Source of the DNA: Theobroma cacao
Taxonomy: Eukaryota > Streptophyta > Magnoliopsida > Malvales > Malvaceae
DNA length: 64,000 bases
NCBI RefSeq assembly: GCF_000208745.1
Contig: NC_030859.1
Span: 7,846,879-7,910,878 of the forward strand
Reading direction: 5' to 3'
In this document: positions 56,321 through 64,000 of the stretch, in pieces
Numbering within the stretch: position 1 is the first letter of the stretch
Layout: the number at the start of each line of letters is the position of its first letter
Made by a program: the position numbers and the translations under genes
The notes under the pieces: model-generated
What the model saw: only the letters and a program-made list of their open reading frames with translations
Database searches by the model: none
Told to the model about the DNA's origin: nothing

Positions 56321-57022
56321 GGGTTTAAAGTGATACTTGACATGATTTACTTTAAATAAGGTTATTAATCTGTTTCGACATGGAAACTTTTACCTACCTT
56401 GATTTGGTATACTACTTGAAATGATTACAATGCATAAGAAAATTCTCTGTTTTACATATAAGGCACACATCCTTTCCTCTGGTTAAATTGTTTATATAAT
56501 CTTGTATTTTTAATTTCAAACTTATTTGCTGCACGCTTGTTTCTCATCTACACCCTATTCACGGAGTTGATGATCACTGAGTCTGTGAGACTCACCCCCC
56601 TTATTTCCTTTTGCAGATAAGTAATTCGCTCAACTGCATTGTTCAGCACATCGAGACTTACCACAACGTAGGTAATTGCACCTCTTAGCCTTCCATTCCG
56701 AGTCACTCCACTGTCAGAGGTAGAGTCGTAGCACTTTGTTATTAATATGTAAATGGAAATTGGTTTGATATAAATGACAAATTATAAATTTTAGGTTGTG
56801 GTGTATATACTTATGGTTATATGAGATAAGGATCAAATTGATTCATTATGCCTATATTTCAAATCATGACACAAATGTATATGGTTTAAGCATTAATATG
56901 GTTGGGTGAACGTGTATAGTGTTTGACGCGTATTTCTATTAAGGCTTGTTCAGCATTTGTCGAGTTTCTCTCCCGAAGGTCTTGAACATTGGTAGCAATC
57001 GAGGAGCAGTCGTTACATAGTG

Positions 57023-58135
57023 TAAAGACTAGATTTTTAGAAAATGTGACCTAAAGGAAGAAATTCAAAAGCATGCTTCACCATTGCCATTCTTCAAATT
57101 ATGTAGGATACTTTGGAGGAATACAAACTGCTGCTAAAGTCCTCCAATCAGATTTGTATTGCCCTAAATTATTTAAAAATGCTCATAATTTTATTTTGCA
57201 TTATGGTAGGTGCCAAATAGTGCGTAATGTCTCAAGGCAACATGAGATGCCTCTTAACAACATCCTTGAAATAGAAATTTTTTATGTGTGGGGTATTGAC
57301 CTCTTGAGCTCATTCATATCTTCATACAACAAATATATACATCTTGCTTGCTGTAGATTATGTCTCCAAGTTAGTTAAAATGGTAGGCTTTCTTCATAAT
57401 GACTCCAAGGTGGTAATGAATTTCATTAAGAAGAATATTTTCTCTCAATTGGGCACTCCAAAGGCAAATTATTAGTGATTAGGGGAGTCACTTTTGCAAC
57501 AAATAATTTAATGCACTTCATGCAAAATATGGAGTTAAACACAAGGTTGCAACTGTTTACCATCCTAAACCAGTGGCCAAGGGAAAGTGTCCAATAGATA
57601 AATCAAGAGGATTTTGGAGAAAACAGTTTGTCCCACAATAAAATATTAGGCAAAAAGATTGGATGATGCACTGTCAGCATACCAGACTGCTTACAAGACT
57701 CCAATTAGCATGGCTTCCTACAAGCTAGTCTTTGGTAAAGCTTGTCACCTACCGATGGAGCTGAAGCATAATATTTATTTGGCAGTGAAGAAATTAGATT
57801 TTGATCTACAAGTAGGGAGTGAGCAAAGGTTATTGCAATTAAATGAATTTCATGGATTTTACCTTCAAGCTTATGAGAATGCCAAACTATATAAAGAGAA
57901 AGCAAAGCAATGGCATGACAAGAAGAAAGTGGAATATAGCATTGAGCTGGGCAAATCGGTATTGCTTTATAATTCTTGCTTGAAATTATTTCCTGGAAAA
58001 CTTAAATCATAGTGTTCTGGTCCTTTCATTATCACATGAAGCAATCGAGGTTAGGGATAGATGGTTGAAAATTCAAAGTCAATGGACAAATATTGAAGCA
58101 TTATTAGGGAGGTGAAATTGATCACCAAAAGTCCT
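57023..58135 (+). pseudogene. Athila-2 integrase
   Basis: The pol continues after the solo LTR-C. The N-terminal zinc region at 57073-57240 has LHHCHSSNYVGYFGG then AKVLQSDLYCP and LHYGRCQIVRN: the two histidines stay but one cysteine of the CxxC pair is lost. The core start, EMPLNNILEIEIF then GIDLL, follows. The second D appears in a broken frame near 57450-57490. The C-terminal part is open from 57659 to 58012 (DDALSAYQTAYKTPI, LVFGKACHLPMEL, then KLKLFPGKLKS-like words), matching Athila integrases. A frame break near 57380 and stops in 57470-57640 make it inactive. Confidence 0.9.
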
Positions 58136-59507
58136 AGGTATACTTGCTTGACACAACCTAGAGTCCAACTCAACCTAGCTGAACACTATAAATGATGCAC
58201 TTTGTGGGAGGTAACCCAAGTTCCTAACTTCACTTACTTTAGTCTTTATCTTCTTTAATTTTATTTATGATTTATTTATTTTGTGTGCCATGGGATTTTT
58301 TTTTCTATTCTAATTTGTTTGTCTTCATTTTCCAAGTCCATTAGCATCAATTACAATTCCAATTTTAATTGCAAAAAAAAAAAAAAACCCATGGCTCTGA
58401 AAATGGGAAACAAACACTTAAAAAAATAAAAGCTTTGAGTGCTGCGGCCCTCACATTGATATCCACATTGCTAAAAATTAAAAAAATAGTACTAAAATAG
58501 AATGTTTCAGCACCACAGCCCTCAAAGTGAGAGTCATGATGCTGAATTGGGTGGGACATCATTCTGGATACAGAATGTTTGAGAGACACGGTGTTGAAAC
58601 CGTAGCGATAAGCTTTGAGTTTGTAAAAGCTGAGAGCCATGGCCCTCAAAGTGAAGGTCGCGATGCTGGGTCAGGGCCTAGCCCCAACCTTACTTAAAAC
58701 CATATTTTGGCTTTTCAAATCTCACTTTTTCTAGCCGCCCCACCTAAAAACAAAAGCTCATTTTCTTTTGCTTCCCACATAAATCTTCTTCTTACATTCT
58801 GCATATTTCTTTATTCACTTTGTTTTTTTTTTTCATTCTTAGATTTTTCATCCCACTTTTCATAAGGTAAGTTTTATCATTCTCTCTCTAACAGATACTT
58901 GGCTTTCAAATATTTTGTAGTGTGAGAATAATTCTTTTGTTGACAGTAATACCATTGTGAAACACTATGATTTTACAAATTGAATGAGTCAATTCTGGGT
59001 GATTGTTAACGGGTTTGAATATTTTCTACATTAATTATGTTTTGAGTGAAGTAAATTTCTGTAATTAGAGATAAGTTCTTGTTACCAATGAGGTAGGATC
59101 ACAAACTTTCTATTTGCTACAAATATAATTGTTGAATGTTTGGTTAATGTGAATGGCTCACAGCTGATGGGTTTGTAATTTTTTTTTGTAACTTGGTTGG
59201 GTAAGTGGAAATATATTAAGTGTAGGCTGTGCATTTTGAAATTCTCGATAATTTTGGCTAATTGCATTTTTGTGAGGGACAATAGAATTTTATGTGGTAT
59301 GGAATAGTAGATTTTTTTTTTGGTAAGAAGATGCTATCTATTTATCAATATGAATTGGGTTGGCTAAAGTGGAAAACAATTAATTGAATTAGTGCATATG
59401 GAGTTTTACTATTTTCCTGGCTATTTGTTTGGTAAACCTTGTAAGTCACACTAATTGCACACCGATACTTTAGATTTGTTTTGAATGTTTGAATTTCTTT
59501 TGCAAGA
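58136..59507 (+). other. Athila-2 spacer between integrase and third ORF
   Basis: There is no protein here. An A run lies at 58373-58386. Near 58440-58670 there are GCACCACAGCCCTC-like words with GGCCCTCA and CAAAGTGA phrases in repeats, akin to 28400. Near 58860 the sequence reads CATAAG|GTAAGTTTT, a strong donor-like site, and the segment ends TTTCTTTTGCAAG before the ATG at 59508. This may be a promoter plus 5' intron for the third ORF. Confidence 0.4.
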
Positions 59508-60325
59508 ATGGCACCAAACAATCCAAGCCAAGCTCCATTGGTGTTTTTGATCACTCAAAGATTGTCTCAACTGATTCCTTAGCTCGATATCATACTTCGC
59601 TAATCAATAAGGTGCTAATTCTTGAACAAAGATTAAATATTCTTCTAATATATTATGAGGAGATACATTAGATGATTGACGAAAAGCATTGGGAGCACTT
59701 TACTGTTGTGCCATGGTTAGGGAATTCTAGGCAAATGTTTTTGAGCATGTTGATGGTGTTGCTTTTGTATGTGGCAAACAAGTCCCTTTCCACAATTAAG
59801 CCATCAATGAATTTTTGGGGACTCCAAACATTGACATTGATGAATATGGGCAATATTTGAGGGATCATCAAGATTGTGACCCCATCATCTTGGAGCTTTA
59901 AGTTAAGAGAACCCAATGGAAAACATTGCATGGCGAACTTGTCTCGTTCAAGATTAGTGCCATGAAGAAAAAGTTGAAAGTTTAGTTACATTTTGTGGCA
60001 ACAAGATTGCTTCCCTTGACCCATATTAGTGATGTCACCAAGGATTGCGCTATTCTTATTTATGCCATTTTGACGCAAAAATCTATTGATATTGGTAAGG
60101 TTATTTTTCATGCCATCTTACATACGGGCTAAACTAAATAAGATGGTATAGGATTTCCTTCTTTGATAATTGCATTGTGTGCCAAAGCTTGAGTGTGTTG
60201 GAGTGATAAGAAAGAGTTGCAACAACCTAAAATCCTTATCACCATGGGCATTATGTGGCAATTGGAAGAGTCTACACTTGTAGTTGGTGGTTCTTCTCAA
60301 GCTGCTCCACCACCTCCATACTCAG
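59508..60325 (+). pseudogene. Athila-2 third ORF, plant transposon protein type, 5' part
   Basis: Starting MAPNNPSQAPLVFLITQ at 59508, the frame shifts early, then follows a recognisable order in several frames: EKHWEHFTVVP (59680-59710), INEFLGTPNIDIDEYGQYL (59805-59860), HFVATRLLPLTHISDVTKD (59990-60045), then AILIYAILTQKSIDIGKV and FPSLIIALCAKA. A proline-rich end (APPPPYS-like) is interrupted at 60325 by a solo LTR-A, and the frame resumes at 62618. The family match is to the putative plant transposon protein, whose function is not known. The same ORF in the same place in two Athila copies shows that it belongs to the element. Confidence 0.78.
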
Positions 60326-61226
60326 TGTGAGACCTTGATCTTTATAGACTCGTAGTAAAAAGTAGACGCGATATCACAGACTAGGGGTATTTTCATCATT
60401 TCCTTAGCGAGCCTATATTAGTATGCTTTCAGACATTATTAAGGTCTAAGTAGGCCTAAGGAATAAATGAATGAAGGTAAAATAAATGAAGAAGATATAA
60501 ATACTGAAAATTTCCACGGTAGGGGTAAAATGGTTATTTTGCACTTTGAGCCTAAATTTTTTAGTTTTCGTGAACTCGAGTACTTTTAGACTATTATGGA
60601 CTTTGTCTCAGTGCTAAAGGAGTAAAAAGAGTGCATAAAAGAAGGGAGGGAGACAAGTGGCATTGTTAAGAGTATTATTGTAAGTTGTATGACAATTGGA
60701 TAAACTTTAACTATAAATATCTAATCTCCAGAAGCTTTTCTTCAGTTTTCCAACATCTTCTCTTCTTTTTCTTCCTCCTATCCTCTTCTCCATTCCATGT
60801 TTCTTTGCACCTTTCATGGAAGTATCCTTTGAAACCTTTAAAACTTCCCAAAATTAGCTTTATTTCTCATGTTTTTCTACACCCTTTCATAGGGTTTTTC
60901 ATGCTTTTCCACTTTTACACCTCAACAACCTTTAAAAGTCTTTCTTAAGTACATTCACTCACTAGCTGGACATGTAGAGAGAGAGGGAGTGATTTCCCTT
61001 ATTAGCTTGGAAGAATTTTGAAAAGAAATTCAATTACAAATCCACCAAGGTGAGTAAACTTGCATTTAAAATATTTTGGGAAATGTTTTGGTATTTGGAT
61101 GAAACATGTGAATGATTTTTTTTTATTTGATTTTTCCTTAAAGATTATGCATGAGAACAAGCCTTTATTAAAATGTTTTATGTGGTGAGTCTGCAATATG
61201 ATGAATCCTTGTGCTCATATAAGATG

Positions 61227-61230
<4 letters not shown>

Positions 61231-61266
<36 letters not shown>
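61231..61266. repeat. TA microsatellite in LTR-A
   Basis: About 18 TA units lie in the LTR-A, at the same place as shorter runs in other copies. Confidence 0.9.
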
Positions 61267-61272
<6 letters not shown>

Positions 61273-61309
61273 GTATCGATAGTTAATATTGTGTAATAAA
61301 TATAATCGT

Positions 61310-61460
61310 GTGTGTGAGCGATGTGGGGGATGCACATGGTGGTATTAGCTGTGCCCGATGTGGGGGATGCACACGATGACTCCAGCTATGTGCGCGATGT
61401 AAAGGATACACACAATGACTCCAGCTATGTGCGTGATGTGGGGATTGCACATGAGCTGGG
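61310..61460 (+). repeat. Tandem GATGTGGGGGATGCACA units
   Basis: Four units of about 35-40 bp share GATGTGGGGATGCACA and a GATGACTCCAGCTATGTG word. The plus frame over this stretch (61321-61512) is repetitive and has no family. Confidence 0.8.
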
Positions 61461-61659
61461 TGAGGCGCTTATGGTATTAGTGTTTATATATATATATATA
61501 TTTATGCAATAGAAAGTTCATGAATATGGTATATGGTTGTAATGTATGTGAAATCTTGCATGTTGAACCTTGGAAATTGCTAAGGATTTTCAAGTTGATT
61601 TGTCATTGTAGCAAAATGGCCTTTCCTTGATATAATGGGAACTTTCTTCTTGGTGTTCT

Positions 61660-61795
61660 ATTTCTTGCTGCAGCGAGAAACTCTTGGGTTAAGAGGCTGG
61701 CTACAGTCTTGTAACTTGCTGCAGCGAGAATACATTCTCGCTTCAGTGAGATGTCTACAGGTGGTTTCGCTGCAGCGAGAAACCTTCTATCGTGC
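61660..61795 (+). repeat. GCTGCAGCGAG palindrome cluster in LTR-A
   Basis: Five or six TCTCGCTGCAGCGAGA variants are present, including GCTGCAGCGAGAATACATTC at 61720-61739, whose neighbour is the inverted half ATTCTCGCT. Confidence 0.8.
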
Positions 61796-62617
61796 TTGCT
61801 GCCTTGTTTGGTATCTGCCATATTTTCCACTTCTTTAACATCATAGTTGATCATGGACTTCCAACATCATGGAATTTATTTAATTAAGTTTGAAATGAGG
61901 AGTTTTAGTGAGAAACCCTCAGCCAGCTGATGATTTGAGCCTAAATTTTAGTAAGAATGCCTTTCCGTTACAGCAAGGATCAGTCATTTCGCTTGACTTG
62001 CTTGAATGCTACTAAAGTTTTCACTTTTCAAATTTTTTGTTGTGCATGGATCCTTCATCATCAAGTGATTAACCAATTAAGGGTTTAATAAAGGGTTTTA
62101 ATAAGAACTAAACTAAATTGCATTGTTTTTGAAAATAAGTGCATCAGGATTTCTTTAAACTTTTCTTATCGTTTGCTTGTTCCCTTCCCTTGTTCACTCA
62201 CTGAGTTTATACTCACTGTTTTCAACTTCATGTTTTCGGATCAGGAGGCAGTCGGTAACTAGGTCGAGGTGTCCTCGTAGATTCATCTCCTTGGTAGGTA
62301 TCTTGGCATTTAATAGCTATACTTTTTCCCGGGTCTCTCCGCTGAAAGTCGAGTATCCCTTTTGTTGTGTATAGACTAACATGATGTAAATTATTAAGAT
62401 GTAGGTTTTCGACAATATATGTATATTTTGATTGGTAATGCTACTATGAGTTGGCAATGGTTAGAATTATTTTAAATTGGAATTATGAAATGTGACCTTA
62501 GGACCTTTTGATGGAATGATGAACAGGTCATATAAATAGGTTGGCTTGGGGTTAGTGGGCTATGCCCATTGGGCCCATGCACTGATCATGGCCCAGAAAC
62601 TGGGTTGTGACACTCAG

Positions 62618-62817
62618 CTCCCACACGTAGTGATGTTCAATGGATGGAACGCATTGATAATCGTCTAGGCCCCCACGGTAGGTAGAATCGAGCAATCGAA
62701 CAAATGATGAAAGCCTATGCAAAACATATTAGGATTAATATGTCTACTTTTCCTTTGCTGCCTATAGATTTAGAGTCTGATGATGATTTTGGTATGGGTG
62801 ATGAAGATGACCAATAG
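62618..62817 (+). pseudogene. Athila-2 third ORF, 3' end
   Basis: The ORF continues after the solo LTR-A with DVQWMERIDNRLG, EQMMKAYAKHIR and an acidic tail rich in D (SDDDFGMGDEDDQ), ending at the TAG at 62815-62817. The start of this fragment has a stop near 62680. The Athila-1 copy has the same acidic end. Confidence 0.78.
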
Positions 62818-63699
62818 ACTACTGCTATGACAATAAGTGAGTATTCATTACTTTTCTTTTTATTTTTTTCTTATCACATCGAAGACAGCATCTTGTTCCA
62901 AGTTTAAGGGAGTTCTCTTAGAATTTATTTAGTTTGTGTTTTTTTTATTATGCTTATTTATTTTTAAGTTATGTTTTGTATACTTTATTTGTGTAAAAAA
63001 AATGAATTGAGATAGTTTGCACCTTACACATGATTTTACCAATCCTAGGATGATAATTTGATTATCTTATGATTTTTAGCTTTTGGGAAATATATGGTTA
63101 TGATTCAATTTTATGTGATATTCTTGTGTTTGCTTTATTTAAGAGTGTGACTTCCAATAATTTGAACATTAAATCTTTTACTTAGAATTGTTGCGTGACT
63201 TAGAGACAACTTATGTTGATAAAAAGTGTAATGAAATTAAAAATTCTAAAATTTGTTTGATTTTCTCTCGAGGCAAAATTCTAGATAACACTTAGGATAA
63301 GAAGTGATTTAGGTCATCTTTGGACTGTTTGAGCCTTTTTGAGCTACTTTATTATATATTTATCCTTAGTTACCCTTTTTGAGCCTAATATACTTTTTCT
63401 CCGTGACTATATAATTATATTAGCCTTAGCCTTTTTATTTAATTCTAACATTTTGAACCTTTCACCTTTAAATTCACCTGAGTATTTAGCTCATTGATTG
63501 CTGCATATCCCCTTGCTTAGAGAGTAGGGCTCGAATCCTGTTTCCCCTAGTTAAAAAAAAAAATCTTTTAACCTTTAAGTTTTTTTTATCTTTCTAGGAA
63601 TTGATTTGAGCTTAAAGATAAATTGAGAGAGAAAGATGGATAAAAAAAAACAAGATGATGGTTGCTAGAAATTTACTGTGACACCCAATACCCTCGAAA
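62818..63699 (+). other. Athila-2 3' non-coding region
   Basis: A purine tract AGTTTAAGGGAG at 62900-62911 resembles the Athila polypurine site. The rest matches the Athila-1 3' region in order. At 63678 the word TGTGACACCCAATACCC could be the start of another decayed LTR, but too little remains to say. Confidence 0.5.
63463..63564 (+). mobile_element. Candidate tRNA-derived SINE
   Basis: A short insert carries TTTAGCTCATTGATTG (like an A box) and GGCTCGAATCC (like a B box) about 35 bp later, followed by TTTCCCCTAG and an A-rich tail of 11 A at 63553-63563. Flanks TTTTGAACCTTT (63451-63462) and TTTTAACCTTT (63566-63576) may be a target duplication. This is the layout of a tRNA-derived SINE. 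It is small and degenerate, so the call is tentative. Confidence 0.5.
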
Positions 63700-64000
63700 T
63701 GTGAAACCTCAACCTCCATAGACCCGTAACTAGAAGTAGATGCGATAACACGAACCAGAGGTAATTTCGTCATTTCTCTTGGTGAGCTCTTGGAAGTAAT
63801 TTTCTAATGCTATTAAGGTCTAAGTAAGCCTAAGGAATAAATGAATGATGGTAAAATAAATGAAAAAGATAAAAACATTGATAATTTCTATAGTAGGGGT
63901 AAAATGGTCATTTTGCATCTTAGGTCTAAATTTTTACGTTTTCATGAACTCGAGTATTTTTAGACTATTATGGACTTTGTCTCAGTGTCAAAAGAGTAAA
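63700..64000 (+). mobile_element. LTR family A, start only
   Basis: TGTGAAACCTCAACCTCC at 63700 begins LTR-A and follows the other copies through the ATAACACGAACCAG-like, AAGTAAGCCTAAGG and GGACTTTGTCTCAG-like words to the window edge. The right part lies outside the window. Confidence 0.85.

Larger units (their letters stand above)
48943..57017 (+). mobile_element. Solo LTR, family C, holding a LINE
   Basis: The LTR starts TGTAACACTCTG at 48943 and ends CAGTCGTTACA at 57017. Perfect target duplications TAGTG lie at 48938-48942 and 57018-57022, and joining the flanks restores the Athila pol spacer. Its length is 8,075 bp including a LINE insertion of about 4 kb. The intron-like segment starts CGTAAG|GTGAGTAG at 51402 and ends TTTTGCAG at 56616, spanning the LINE. 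It matches the 5' LTR-C of the Tekay-like element at 14990-17357. The frames on its minus strand near 49750-50540 are from purine-rich DNA and have no family. Confidence 0.92.
60326..62612 (+). mobile_element. Solo LTR, family A (2,287 bp)
   Basis: TGTGAGACCTTGATC at 60326 to TGGGTTGTGACA at 62612, with perfect target duplications CTCAG at 60321-60325 and 62613-62617. The third ORF of Athila-2 resumes across it. The TATA is at 60712-60718 with a CT-rich leader. The donor CACCAAG|GTGAGTAAA (GT at 61051) is intact, but the acceptor reads TTTTCGGATC near 62240, so AG is lost. A TA tract, tandem GATGTGGGG units and GCTGCAGCGAG palindromes follow. Confidence 0.94.

Noticed and set aside
52300..56345. 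LINE target-site duplication
   Set aside because: Sequence before the T run (TTTTATTTGAGTA) and after the 5' end (GGTTTAAAGTGATAC) are only loosely alike; not good enough to call.
63480..63550. Functional tRNA gene
   Set aside because: There are A-box and B-box like words, but I cannot fold a cloverleaf with an acceptor stem, and an A-tail follows, so a SINE is more likely.

Overview
This window is plant nuclear DNA, most likely from a large-genome eudicot. I read it as almost entirely a stack of nested transposable elements. I found no intact host gene, rRNA or tRNA gene. Evidence for a plant: Ty3/gypsy gag-pol with initiator-Met primer sites (TGGTATCAGAGC), Athila-type gypsy pol followed by a 'putative plant transposon protein' ORF, a SIRE-type Ty1/copia LTR with a UBN2-type gag, a CACTA (En/Spm) TNP2 fragment, and an L1-like LINE with plant RNase H. 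The LTR style (arrays of TCTCGCTGCAGCGAGA and ATCGATACAT palindromes) recalls Malvales repeats, but that is only an impression. Every protein remnant carries stops or frameshifts, so no element here looks autonomous.

I sorted the LTRs into five gypsy families by their ends. A: TGTGAGACC...GTGACA. B: TGTAATAYC...GTGACA. C: TGTAACAC...GTTACA. D: TGTCAAGCCCG...CATGACA. E: TGTAACACCCC...GTGACA. Families C and D are linked to Tekay/Del-like gag. Family B flanks an almost non-coding (LARD-like) interior. Family A and E copies have no visible interior here; A occurs mostly as solo LTRs.

Layout. 1-9,906: a + strand LTR-B element (interior, PPT and 3' LTR) with a minus LTR-A at its left and a solo LTR-A (7,022-9,699) inside its 3' LTR; the element sits in the RT of a minus strand Tekay-like element. 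9,907-23,367: that minus element (RT start, protease, gag, PBS, LTR-C), interrupted by a solo LTR-A in gag (11,984-14,540) and by an LTR-B LARD in its LTR (17,358-23,019). 23,368-31,330: an LTR-A stub, then Athila-1 (gag, PR, RT, RH, IN, third ORF). 31,331-37,240: a CACTA TNP2 piece split by a solo LTR-A, itself split by a solo LTR-D. 37,241-42,955: an Athila/Tat-like LTR split by LTR-E, then a SIRE 5' LTR and gag. 42,956-47,370: a 5' LTR-D element with an internally deleted gag. 47,371-63,699: Athila-2, split in pol by a solo LTR-C (which holds a 5'-truncated LINE) and in its third ORF by a solo LTR-A. 63,700-64,000: the start of another LTR-A.

Most notable: the gypsy LTR families, otherwise very different, share an intron-like module inside the LTR. 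It has a donor close to AAG|GTGAGT, a CTCAC branch-point-like word 22-25 nt before a TTTCAG/TTGCAG acceptor, and unrelated DNA between. LTR-B is a mosaic whose switch from LTR-C-like to LTR-A-like sequence falls at that donor. This suggests LTR modules have been swapped at a splice site.
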